From Deltaproteobacteria bacterium (GTDB lineage Bacteria > Bdellovibrionota > JACOXK01): DNA of 64,000 nt. Below are positions 45,007 to 54,705 of this stretch, one piece after another. The position numbers and the translations under genes are program-made. The notes beneath the pieces are model-generated. The model ran no database searches, was not told the origin of the DNA, and was given only the letters and a program-made list of their open reading frames with translations. Each line of letters begins with the position of its first letter. Positions within the stretch are counted from its first letter, which is position 1. The stretch lies in NCBI GenBank assembly GCA_016186995.1, contig JACPKQ010000022.1, positions 1 to 64,000 of the forward strand, in the 5' to 3' direction.

Positions 45007-46299
45007 ATGAAAGTAGTTAAAGTAAAATTCATGTTGATGTTTGTGATGGTAGGCATGGTGTGGAGTGGGTTTTCTTATGCCTCTCCAACAGAAGGATCAT
45101 TACTTCGCGCTTATATAAAAATAAGTGGCGCTAAAGAAGAGGTGATTCATCAAGGAAGAATTGAGTTAGAGAAGCTTGCAAGAAAAGCTCGTAACACAAG
45201 ACTTGATGAATACGATAGCGCTCGAGCTCAAGTTTTGGCTTATGAAAAAGAAATAGCCATTTTAGAAGCTGAAAACGCAATCATTGAAGCAAAACTTGCT
45301 TATCTTAATAAACTTTCCAACAGTGGAGAAACTACTTTTGAAGACATTGACGACACACTTAAAAAAGTTGAGGAACAAAGAACAATTCAAGCTGAACTCA
45401 AAGCTCAAAATGAAACTACAATAGAAGGGCTTCGTTCAAAGATTGAAGTTCGTAAAAAATTCATGAAACAAATTGAAAGCTATAAACACAAAATGCGTGG
45501 ATACAGAGAAAATTATCAATCTCAAAAAGAAAGAAATACTGAGCTTTGCAAACTTCTTGAATCACTCGTTGATGAAAATAAAAAGATTAAAACACTTCAT
45601 ACAAAAATAAGTCCTGCTTTAAGAGTGCTTCAATATGAAGAAGATCCAATGACAGCTATGGCACGTGCTACAAGTTTTAGTGGTGAAAAAGATATGAAGT
45701 TAGCAAGCGGACTTTATGCAGAAGCTCAAAAATTGCAAGAGCGCGCACTTGTCGCTTCACAATTAGGAAACGAAGAATTAGCAAATGAGTTAGCTGAACA
45801 AGCTATGAAAAAGTTTGTTCAAGCTAAAGCCATTGTGATGACTGTTCAAATGAGAGCCCAAGGTGGTGGAAGTGTGATGCCGCAACGTCCTAGCCTTATG
45901 CAACAATTTCAACCTATGTTAAACCCTCATGCTCAAGGCCAGTTTATGTTTGACGGAGGTATGGTACCAGGTGGCTTTTCTGGTGGTGGTTTTTCACAAA
46001 TGCCTATGATGAACCAAGGTGGATTAAGCTTTGCTTCACCAGGAAATAACTTTGGCGGAACAAGTTTTAACACCGGTGGTACCTTTACCCAAGGTGGAGC
46101 TCCAGGTAGTTTTCAAATGGGTTGGGAGAGTAACCCATGGCAGTCGCAATTTAACTTTGGTCTTTCAAGACCTAATAAATATCTGCAAGATGTGCGTCAA
46201 AACGGAATGGCTCATGGTTTAGGAATGCCAGATCCCTTCGGTGGTTACCAAACGACTGAATTTGGTTTCTTAAGACCCGATCAAGACTTACTACAATAA
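45007..46299 (+). CDS. secreted coiled-coil protein with Gly/Met/Gln/Phe-rich tail
   Basis: Signal peptide MKVVKVKFMLMFVMVGMVWSGFSYAS; tail QGQFMFDGGMVPGGFSGGGFSQMPMMNQGG... Confidence 0.7.
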   Translation: MKVVKVKFMLMFVMVGMVWSGFSYASPTEGSLLRAYIKISGAKEEVIHQGRIELEKLARKARNTRLDEYDSARAQVLAYEKEIAILEAENAIIEAKLAYLNKLSNSGETTFEDIDDTLKKVEEQRTIQAELKAQNETTIEGLRSKIEVRKKFMKQIESYKHKMRGYRENYQSQKERNTELCKLLESLVDENKKIKTLHTKISPALRVLQYEEDPMTAMARATSFSGEKDMKLASGLYAEAQKLQERALVASQLGNEELANELAEQAMKKFVQAKAIVMTVQMRAQGGGSVMPQRPSLMQQFQPMLNPHAQGQFMFDGGMVPGGFSGGGFSQMPMMNQGGLSFASPGNNFGGTSFNTGGTFTQGGAPGSFQMGWESNPWQSQFNFGLSRPNKYLQDVRQNGMAHGLGMPDPFGGYQTTEFGFLRPDQDLLQ

Positions 46300-46316
46300 A
46301 TTTTGTCCTTAATTTT

Positions 46317-46387
46317 TCCCTCCCATCAAGGGAGGGAACTAAAGGGAGGGTGAAAAACTATCACCCTCTCCTCAGTCCTCTCGCGCC
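46317..46387. repeat. CCCTCCCATCAAGGGAGGG...ATCACCCTCTCCTCAGTCCTCTCGCG repeat
   Basis: Family of 24606-24646. Confidence 0.75.
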
Positions 46388-46540
46388 TTTTTTTTGATCA
46401 AACAAGCTATATTTGGTATAATTGTAGAAGTTGCGCGTGTGTTGGTTGTTTATGTTCTATAATCTATAAGTTGTTGAAATTCCCTTATATTTGAGGTTAA
46501 TGCCAAAATTTTGATGAATATGCCCCTTACACCTTGATCT

Positions 46541-46582
46541 TCCTCTCCCTTGAGGGGAGAGGATTGAGGAGAGGGTGATAGC
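46541..46582. repeat. CCTCTCCCTTGAGGGGAGAGGATTGAGGAGAGGGTGATAG repeat
   Basis: Near-identical to 24606-24646. Confidence 0.85.
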
Positions 46583-46657
46583 TTTTTAGAAGACTGTCGC
46601 ATCAAATGTTAATAGAATTGTGTAGTTTTCCGATAAGAAGGCCTAAGGAGTGTTATT

Positions 46658-49600
46658 GTGAAACAGATTACAATCATTGGATTTTTCTTTTTCTTTTCTC
46701 TCACAAGTCTTGTTTTGGCGGCTTCCATAACCCCAACCCATTTTGAAAGAAGACTTGAAGATTTACAGATAGGTACAACAAGAACAAGTATTATTGATCA
46801 TATTAGAGCTGTTCAAAAGCAAATGGAAAAGCAAAAGCTTCACGGAGGACTTCAGTTTTTACCAGAAGGTGTGCACCCTCATATTCTTACACAAGACGCA
46901 GAAAAAGTTTATAGTCAGTATATTGAAAGTGGCAAGCTTACAGCAAACCAGTTGTTTCAAGCTATTCAAAGGCAGAAACAGGCTGATCTTATTTATGTAG
47001 AAGAAGCACAGCAAAAAATAAGACAGATTAAACAGCTTGATGCAATTTCAAGAACAGATCCTGTAAATCAAGAATTAGAAGTGGCTAAAAAAGCCTATAT
47101 TGCTGAGCTTAATCGTTTGAAAGCAGAAGATACGACACTTTTACCTGATGATACTTCTTTAGAAAAAATTTCGCGTATACGTCTGACAAAAGAGCTTAAA
47201 AACTCAACAAGTTATAAAGAGTTTATGCTTAAAAAAGAAGAAGTTGAAAGAAATAAAACTGCACGTGCGGCTGAAAAAGCAGCAAAAGAAAAAGAACTTA
47301 ATGATTTTTTAACAAATCCATCCACACTTGGTTTTGAGAAGGAAAAGATTACAAGCCTCACCCTTGACGATAAACGAAATTGGCTTGAAGCCATACAATC
47401 AAATTATGCGACGCTTTCAAAAGATCCTAACTTTAAAGCACTTCAAAAAGGAACTCAAGATGAAGTTAAAAATCTTGCCATAGAAAAGGCTAAAATGCCT
47501 TTGTTTACACTTCAAGGCCAAAGACAGATTGAACACAACAAAACAAAACTTTTTGAAATGTTTGCAGGGCTTACAGGAAAAGATAGGGAAACATTGAGCT
47601 ATGATGCCACTACTTTTCAAGATGATGTTGGAATTTTAAATGAAGTTTCGGATTTTTTGGGGGGTGAGATTGCCGCGTCGTCTTCGACTCCTCGCAATGA
47701 CTGGGAAAATAAGCTCACGATGACAAAAGAGAAGAGAACAAATCTTTTAACCCATGCGGAGGAATTAAGAAGTAAGGCGAAAGAGATAGATTCCCGCCTT
47801 CACGGGCATGACGGAGAGGCTGGCGTGAGTGATCCAGTAGAAAGGGTAAAACTTGAAAGACAAAGTGCATTACTCGATCGAAGAGCAAAGCTTTTTGAAG
47901 AGGCTGGTAGCCATCTCATGAATGAAGACGTTGCGCCAGGGGCTCAAACAGTTCAAGAAGTAAATAAAGAAATTCAAAAAGAGAAAAAAGCATTGGCGAA
48001 AGACAAAAAAGAATCGGGCGCGCTTATGGCAACCTTAATCCTTCCAGAAACAACACAGCAAACAAGACAAAAAGAACTTTTGGCGGGCCGACAAAAAAGG
48101 CTTGCACAAGAACAAGACCCAGATAGTCAAGTTAATAAAATTGATTGGGCTGCTTTGTGTGAAAACGAAGATAATAGTTCTCAATTTTTTAATCCTGAAA
48201 TGTGGCAGGGGATGTTGGGTTTTGCAGGGGCAGCTTCTTACATAGTTTCCCAAAGAAGGCTTTATGAAAAGGGTTCAAGGGACGCAACTTTTCACGCAAC
48301 TCGTGCTTTAGCTGTTGTGGGTTCTTCTTTTCTTATGGATGAGCCTCAAGACCCTGCTAAAACTTTTATGAGACAGCCAGTTGATGCTGCTATTATTCCC
48401 AACCAACAATTAGGGCAGATGTTTGGAGTGGGTGGCAACCCGGGCACTTTTACAGGTTCTGCGCAACAAGCATTAGAGCCTTCTCAAAGGCTTGCTTTAG
48501 CAACACAACTTAGAGGTATGGGTTATGATATTACAAACCCGGATGTTCAAAAGTTTTTTGGACTCTCAACAAATGGTATGGCACCACAAGGAACTCAAAA
48601 CATTCTTGGTTTTAATCCTTTAACACCTGCCATTTCTGGAACTCAGTTTGGACAAAACCAAGTTTTGTCCCCCACACAAGGCAAACAAGGTTTTGGAAAT
48701 TTTATTCGAAATATTTCGGCCATGCAGCAAAGTGCTAACGGATACAATCGAGAAATGGCAAACCACATGCCTTACCGGGCCAATAATACTTTTGCAGAGG
48801 CTGTACGTTCAGCAAGCCGTGCACAAGGTGTTGTGGCAGGTTTTGACACGGCAGCATCAAATGTACAGGGTTTAGAAGATCGAGCAGGGTTTGTGACCCC
48901 TGATGCCCAAGGCAATGTTTCTGCGGCAGTGCTTACAGACCCGCTTGTGGCGATTCAATCAGCAGATCTTCAAATTCAAGATAAAATTCAAGAACTTTTA
49001 AGACAGGTTTATCCCGTACAACTTGAATATTATAAAGCCTCTGAAGATCTAAGTATTGGCCCCGATGGGTTGATGATAGGTAGCTATAAGCCTTCTGAAA
49101 TGAGAAAGAATATGAATAGAAGAAATGCTGCTTACTTTCAACTCATAAGAATGAAAACTGAAATTGATAAACTTCGAGAATTAAGAAGTATGTTGCCGAA
49201 TTCCCCTGAAATAGCCCAAAGAATTATGCAAGGAGGCATTGCTATCACAAGCTTCTTAGAAAATATTCAAGAGTTTTTCTTTTTTAAAACAGCCTTTGCT
49301 TTACAAAAGCAAGAAAATATTTATGACAAAGTACTTCCTTATGTTCTTAATCAAGATACACAAGGGCTTAAAAAACTTTTAAGGAATTATACTTTAGTTC
49401 CAAATTGGAGAAGTATTTTAAGAGAGGAAAAAAAGAGAATTAATGAAATGAAAGAATTGACTATAAAACAACTTCAAAAAACAAAAGAAGAATTAAAAAA
49501 TCTTATGAAATATGAACAAAAAGATATTCATGAAATGAGCTATCGAGAAATCAAGTATGAAGAAATGAATTTTAGGGCCATTACTTCTCAAACAGAGCAA

Positions 49601-49840
49601 AACATTCTTCTTTTGAAAAAAATGGATGAAGATATTGAAAATAAAAACTGGACAACACCAGAAAAACAAAGCGCCCACGCAGATATTGAGGGTTTTAGAA
49701 AGCTTGTTTTAGAAACTAGAGAAAAGGCTCAAGCCGCGGCTCAAAGCTTTTCAGACATGCATGATTTTCAGCTTCAATTCGTTCTTGGCTTAGAAGAAAG
49801 AAGCCTGTATGAGGAGATGGCCCAGGAGATTTTAAAATAA
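46658..49840 (+). CDS. large secreted coiled-coil protein (1060 aa) of unknown function
   Basis: Signal peptide MKQITIIGFFFFFSLTSLVLAAS, GTG start after AAGGAG; two in-frame repeats. Confidence 0.7.
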   Translation: MKQITIIGFFFFFSLTSLVLAASITPTHFERRLEDLQIGTTRTSIIDHIRAVQKQMEKQKLHGGLQFLPEGVHPHILTQDAEKVYSQYIESGKLTANQLFQAIQRQKQADLIYVEEAQQKIRQIKQLDAISRTDPVNQELEVAKKAYIAELNRLKAEDTTLLPDDTSLEKISRIRLTKELKNSTSYKEFMLKKEEVERNKTARAAEKAAKEKELNDFLTNPSTLGFEKEKITSLTLDDKRNWLEAIQSNYATLSKDPNFKALQKGTQDEVKNLAIEKAKMPLFTLQGQRQIEHNKTKLFEMFAGLTGKDRETLSYDATTFQDDVGILNEVSDFLGGEIAASSSTPRNDWENKLTMTKEKRTNLLTHAEELRSKAKEIDSRLHGHDGEAGVSDPVERVKLERQSALLDRRAKLFEEAGSHLMNEDVAPGAQTVQEVNKEIQKEKKALAKDKKESGALMATLILPETTQQTRQKELLAGRQKRLAQEQDPDSQVNKIDWAALCENEDNSSQFFNPEMWQGMLGFAGAASYIVSQRRLYEKGSRDATFHATRALAVVGSSFLMDEPQDPAKTFMRQPVDAAIIPNQQLGQMFGVGGNPGTFTGSAQQALEPSQRLALATQLRGMGYDITNPDVQKFFGLSTNGMAPQGTQNILGFNPLTPAISGTQFGQNQVLSPTQGKQGFGNFIRNISAMQQSANGYNREMANHMPYRANNTFAEAVRSASRAQGVVAGFDTAASNVQGLEDRAGFVTPDAQGNVSAAVLTDPLVAIQSADLQIQDKIQELLRQVYPVQLEYYKASEDLSIGPDGLMIGSYKPSEMRKNMNRRNAAYFQLIRMKTEIDKLRELRSMLPNSPEIAQRIMQGGIAITSFLENIQEFFFFKTAFALQKQENIYDKVLPYVLNQDTQGLKKLLRNYTLVPNWRSILREEKKRINEMKELTIKQLQKTKEELKNLMKYEQKDIHEMSYREIKYEEMNFRAITSQTEQNILLLKKMDEDIENKNWTTPEKQSAHADIEGFRKLVLETREKAQAAAQSFSDMHDFQLQFVLGLEERSLYEEMAQEILK

Positions 49841-51043
49841 ATGGTTAAGCTTAAAGATATTGAAAAGGCTTACGAGTTCATTCAAGCAGAACTCATAACA
49901 ACACCGCTTAAAGAAACGCGGCATTTTTCTAACATGATTGGTGTCCCCATTTATTTAAAAATGGAAAACCTTCAGCATACAGGATCTTTTAAGGTAAGGG
50001 GTGCCACCAATAAAATACTTAAGCTTACAGAGCAAGAAAAAAAACAAGGAGTTGTGGCGGCCTCAGCCGGTAATCATGCTCAAGGGGTTGCCTCCATTGC
50101 AACACGTTTAGGGATTGCTTCTACCATTTTCATGCCTGAGACAACTCCGTTTGTAAAAATTGTTTCAACCCGTGGTTTTGGGGCACACGTTGAGCTTCAA
50201 GGAAAAAGTTACGATGAAGCCTTTCTCGCTGCTCAAAAATACTGTGAAGAAAACAAAAAAGTTTTTATTCATGCCTTTGAAGATGATGATGTTATTGCAG
50301 GTCAAGGAACGGTCGCCCTTGAAGTTTTAAACCAGCTTGAAAGTTTTGATAGAATTCTTGTTCCTATTGGGGGTGGTGGGCTTATTTCTGGAATTTCTAT
50401 TGCCCTTAAAGAAAAAAATCCAAAAATCGAAGTGATAGGTGTGCAAACAGAGGCTGCACAAGCAATGTATCAATCTTTTCATAATAAAAAACTAGTCACA
50501 ACTTATGAAACAAAACCTTCTATTGCAGAGGGTATTGTTGTCAAACAACCCAGCCCCAAAATGTATGAAATCATTTCGCATTATGTGGATGATGTTGTTC
50601 TTGTGCGTGAAGAAGAAATTGCAAGTGCTATTCTTTTGCTTATGGAAAGATCTAAAACGGTTGTTGAAGGCGCCGGAGCAGCCTCTATGGCTGCTGCTTT
50701 GCAAGGTTACGCAAAAGGAAAAACAGTCGTACTTTTAAGTGGGGGCAATATTGATGTTACTATGATTTCAACCATTATTGGAAGAGGCTTGGTTAAGGAA
50801 GGCCGTCTGCTTCGTATCTCTGTGAAGGTTCCCGATAAACCCGGGAGTCTTCACAGACTTACGAAAATTTTAGCAGAGCTTGGAGCTAATATTATGCAGA
50901 TCGAGCATGACAGGCTTTCTTCTACATTGGCTATGGGTGAAACAGACATCAGCCTTGCCATGGAGACAAAGGGGCCTGACCACATCGAAAAAATTTTAAA
51001 CGAGCTTAAAAATTCAGATTATACCTTTCGAAAATATCAATAA
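49841..51043 (+). CDS. ilvA: threonine ammonia-lyase with C-terminal ACT domain
   Basis: LKMENLQHTGSFKVRGATNKI PLP site; SAGNHAQGVA; ACT-like VKVPDKPGSLHRLTKILAELGANI. Confidence 0.93.
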   Translation: MVKLKDIEKAYEFIQAELITTPLKETRHFSNMIGVPIYLKMENLQHTGSFKVRGATNKILKLTEQEKKQGVVAASAGNHAQGVASIATRLGIASTIFMPETTPFVKIVSTRGFGAHVELQGKSYDEAFLAAQKYCEENKKVFIHAFEDDDVIAGQGTVALEVLNQLESFDRILVPIGGGGLISGISIALKEKNPKIEVIGVQTEAAQAMYQSFHNKKLVTTYETKPSIAEGIVVKQPSPKMYEIISHYVDDVVLVREEEIASAILLLMERSKTVVEGAGAASMAAALQGYAKGKTVVLLSGGNIDVTMISTIIGRGLVKEGRLLRISVKVPDKPGSLHRLTKILAELGANIMQIEHDRLSSTLAMGETDISLAMETKGPDHIEKILNELKNSDYTFRKYQ

Positions 51044-51089
51044 AAGCCAGGGTCTAGTATTTCTCTTTTTACAACTTTAAGTTCTTAAA

Positions 51090-51245
51090 AATGGTTACTA
51101 TCTTTCGCTTCATGGCTCGCTGTAGTTGTCCCACATGAATTTCGCTTTATCCCGTAAGTGCTAAAGCACTGTCCGGGATGAGAGAGTTCTGAATATTTAC
51201 GAACTTTGGGCTGTGCTTTACTTCCGCTCCAGATAGTAACCATTT
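51090..51245. repeat. composite repeat type II (copy B)
   Basis: AATGGTTACTATCT...AGATAGTAACCATT terminal inverted repeats; inner palindrome. Confidence 0.88.
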
Positions 51246-51280
51246 TTTCACATGAACTCGAAATAGATCTATAGGGCAAA

Positions 51281-51501
51281 AGATAGGGATAGTGCTTACA
51301 GAGGGTCGTGTCGGAAGGAAATCTGGCTTGGCCCACATAGAATATGTGGCAGATTGACTGAGACGCGAGGGCCAGGCTTTTATGAATCATTTTTTAGTTT
51401 CACAAAAATGATTCATAAAAAAGATAATTCCCGGAGCCAAATTATTTTTTCCTAATAAAAAAAAGTGACGCCGTACCCGAAGGAAGTACTATCCCTATCT
51501 T
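51281..51501. repeat. composite repeat type I (copy 3, with extra interior segment)
   Basis: AGATAGGGATAGTGCTTACAGAGGGTCGTGTCGGAAGG...GTACCCGAAGGAAGTACTATCCCTATCTT. Confidence 0.85.
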
Positions 51502-51590
51502 TTGTGCCCATTTTAAGAATTTAAGTTTGGATCATTTTTCCTGTGCTTGAAAAATGTTGAAAATCGCGTTCTTCCCTATATCATGGGGGT

Positions 51591-52766
51591 GTGAATGGAA
51601 AAGAAATTGTCATTCTTGAGGGTGCGAGAACTCCTTTTGGAGCTTTTGGTAAGGCCTTTATAAATACATCAGCAACAGAGTTGGGTGTTATGGCAGCCCG
51701 TGGCGCACTTCACAAAAGTGGAATGGGTGTTTCTGATATTAATAGTGTTATTTTTGGAAATGTAGCCCAAACAAGTTCGGATGCTGCTTACATAGCCAGG
51801 CACATTGGTCTTAAAGTAGGGGTTCCCGAAAACATTCCTGCCCTCGCGCTTAACCGCTTGTGTGGCTCTGGATTCCAGGCAGTAGTGAGTGCAACTCACG
51901 AAATTTTATTAGATGAGGCAGATTGTGTTTTAGCAGGTGGGGCTGAAAACATGAGTCAGGCCCCCTATGTTTTAAGAAAAGCTCGTTTTGGAATGCGTCT
52001 TGGACATGGAGAGCTTGAAGATGCTTTGTGGGGAGCTCTCACAGATACCCATGTCAATCTTCCCATGGCCATGACAGCTGAGAATCTAGCTCAAGAATAT
52101 AAAATTTCTCGCAAACAATGTGATGAATATGCTTTTTTATCCCAACAAAGAACCAAAAAAGCACAAGAGAACTCTTATTTCAAAGAAGAAATTTGGCCTT
52201 GTGAATTAAAAACAGGAAAAATTGAAATAGACGAACATCCAAAGCCATAGTCAACTTTAGAAAAACTTGCCTCTTTACCTCCACTTTTTAAAAAAGATGG
52301 GTTTGTGACAGCAGGAAACGCAAGTGGTATTTGTGATGGAGCAGCAGCTCTTATTGTGACAACAAAAGAAAAGGCTCATGATCGCGGGCTTCCCTATTTG
52401 GGAAAGATTTTAAGCTATGCATCATGGGGGTGTGATCCAAAGCGTATGGGTTTGGGGCCTGTGGGTGCAATTCAAAAAGCACTTAATAAAATTGAAATGA
52501 CAGTGGACGAGATGGATCTTGTTGAAGTGAATGAAGCTTTTGCAGCTCAGTATTTAGTAGTTGAAAAAGAATTGAAATTAGATCGTAACAAAACGAATGT
52601 AAATGGAGGTGCCATTGCATTAGGCCATCCATTAGGGGCAAGTGGAGCTCGTATTCTTTTAACACTTTTAAAAGAACTCAAAAGAAGAGAGTTAAAATAT
52701 GGTGTTGGCTCTGCCTGTATAGGCGGAGGTATGGGGATTGCTGTTGTTGTAGAGGCGTCTGCCTAG
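51591..52766 (+). pseudogene. acetyl-CoA acetyltransferase (thiolase) interrupted by one in-frame TAG
   Basis: Both halves in the same frame: ...[46 protein letters not shown]...; TAG at 52248-52250. Confidence 0.88.
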
Positions 52767-52774
52767 AGGTTATT

Positions 52775-53941
52775 ATGGAATCTTTTAAAGGCTTAGATTT
52801 TTACAATTTAGACGAACTTTTGACTCAAGAAGAAAAAATGATTCGAAAAACGGTGAGGGATTTTGTTGACAAAGAGCTTCTTAAAAATATTGCCGAAAAT
52901 TATGAAAAAGCACTTTTTCCAAAAGAATTAATTCCCAAAGTAGGGGCACTTGGGCTTTTAGGAGCTAATCTTAAAGGCTATGGCTGTGCTGAGCTAGGAA
53001 ACACAGCTTATGGGCTCATTTTGCAGGAACTTGAAAGAGGAGATTCAGGATTAAGAAGTTTTGTTTCTGTTCAGGGATCTCTTGTTATGTATCATATTCA
53101 TACTTTTGGTTCAGAAGTGCAGAAAAAAAAATGGCTTCCAAAACTTCAAAAAGGTGAGGCCATTGGCTGTTTTGGTTTAACAGAACCTGATTCAGGTTCT
53201 GATCCAAGCAGTATGAAAACAAAAGCAGAGAAAAAGGGTGGGCATTATATTTTAAATGGTTCCAAAGCGTGGATTACAAACGGAACAGTGGCAGATGTCG
53301 CTGTTATTTGGGCAAGAACAAAAGAGGGTATTCGTGGGTTTTTAGTTGAAAAGGGAACACCTGGTTTTGAAACGCGAGATATTAAAGGAAAGCTAGCACT
53401 ACGTGCTTCTATTACAAGTGAGCTCTTTTTAAGTGATGTAAAAATTCCAGAAGAAAATCTTTTGCCTCATTCAGAAGGATTAAAATCAGCACTCATGTGT
53501 TTGAATCAAGCTCGATTTGGTATTTCATGGGGTGTTATAGGGGCAGCAGAGGCTTGTTATCATCAAGCCCTTGAATATTCTAAAGAAAGAATTGCTTTTA
53601 AAAAACAACTTGCTTCTTATCAGATTGTTCAACAAAAATTAGCATGGATGCTCACAGAAATTACAAAAGCACAACTTTTAGTGTGGAGACTTTCACAATT
53701 GAAAGATCAAGGTACCCTCAAGCACTATCATATTTCTTTAGCAAAAAGAAATAACTGTTGGATGGCTTTGGAAATTGCACGCATGGCGCGTGATATGTTG
53801 GGTGCCAATGGAACAGCTTATGAATACATTGTTGGAAGACATATGTGTAATTTAGAAGCTGTTAAGACCTATGAAGGAACGCACGATATCCATACTCTTA
53901 TTTTAGGAGAGGCTATTACAGGTATACCTGCTTTTTCATGA
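52775..53941 (+). CDS. acyl-CoA dehydrogenase (glutaryl-CoA dehydrogenase-like)
   Basis: GCFGLTEPDSGSDPSSMKTKAEKKGGHYILNGSKAWITNG; YEGTHDIHTLILGEAITG. Confidence 0.9.
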   Translation: MESFKGLDFYNLDELLTQEEKMIRKTVRDFVDKELLKNIAENYEKALFPKELIPKVGALGLLGANLKGYGCAELGNTAYGLILQELERGDSGLRSFVSVQGSLVMYHIHTFGSEVQKKKWLPKLQKGEAIGCFGLTEPDSGSDPSSMKTKAEKKGGHYILNGSKAWITNGTVADVAVIWARTKEGIRGFLVEKGTPGFETRDIKGKLALRASITSELFLSDVKIPEENLLPHSEGLKSALMCLNQARFGISWGVIGAAEACYHQALEYSKERIAFKKQLASYQIVQQKLAWMLTEITKAQLLVWRLSQLKDQGTLKHYHISLAKRNNCWMALEIARMARDMLGANGTAYEYIVGRHMCNLEAVKTYEGTHDIHTLILGEAITGIPAFS

Positions 53942-54705
53942 CACAAGATAATATTTCCTTTTTTGTTGCATTTGCCGCAGGACTTCTTTCTATTTTGTCA
54001 CCTTGCGTTTTACCTCTTTTACCTTCTTATGTTTCTTATATTACAGGTATTTCTTTCGATGAACTGACAAGTGCAGTTTCAGTTGTGGATTCCCGCTTTC
54101 GCGGGAATGACAGAGGAGCAAGAGCAGTTTTTAAAACAACTTTAAGACATTCTCTCTTTTTTATTTTTGGTTTTTCTTTTGTCTTTATTTTTTTAGGTGC
54201 CTCGGCAAGTTTTTTAGGGGGGCTTCTCAATCAATACCAAGATTTAATAACCAAAATAGGCGGTGGTATCCTTATTATTTTTGGACTTCATCTTGTGGGG
54301 GTTATGAAGCTTGGTTTTTTAGAAAAAGAAAAAAAGGCAGATTTTAAAACAAAACCCACAGGACTTTTAGGGTCTTTCATTGTTGGGGTTATTTTTGCAG
54401 CTGCCTGGACGCCTTGTGTAGGGCCTATTTTAGGGGGTATCCTGACTTTAGCGGCTACACAAGGAAATGTGGGTTATGGTGTTTATTTGCTAACCGCTTA
54501 TTCAATAGGGTTTGCTCTTCCTTTTCTTTTGTTTTCACTCTTTCTTAATTCTTTTTTATTTCATTTTCAAAATTTTAAAAAACACATTCATTGGGTTTCG
54601 GTGTTGAGCGGAATTCTTTTGCTTGTTTTAGGAGTGACTCTTATAACAGGGCATTTTACTTCTCTAGCAGGCTATCTTTCACGATTTAATTTCATAAATT
54701 TTTAA
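53938..54705 (+). CDS. ccdA: cytochrome c biogenesis protein CcdA family
   Basis: FAAGLLSILSPCVLPLLPSYVSYITG; FAAAWTPCVGPILGGIL; in-frame repeat VVDSRFRGNDRG. Confidence 0.92.
   Translation: MTQDNISFFVAFAAGLLSILSPCVLPLLPSYVSYITGISFDELTSAVSVVDSRFRGNDRGARAVFKTTLRHSLFFIFGFSFVFIFLGASASFLGGLLNQYQDLITKIGGGILIIFGLHLVGVMKLGFLEKEKKADFKTKPTGLLGSFIVGVIFAAAWTPCVGPILGGILTLAATQGNVGYGVYLLTAYSIGFALPFLLFSLFLNSFLFHFQNFKKHIHWVSVLSGILLLVLGVTLITGHFTSLAGYLSRFNFINF
54088..54111. repeat. short palindromic repeat inside ccdA
   Basis: GATTCCCGCTTTCGCGGGAATGAC. Confidence 0.9.

Noticed and set aside
51085-51390. 101-aa and 63-aa minus-strand ORFs
   Set aside because: Translations of repeat type II/I with no protein-like features.
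51591-52766. Amber recoding (pyrrolysine) in the thiolase
   Set aside because: TAG is an ordinary stop in several nearby genes, and thiolases have no reason to need Pyl here; mutation or error is simpler.
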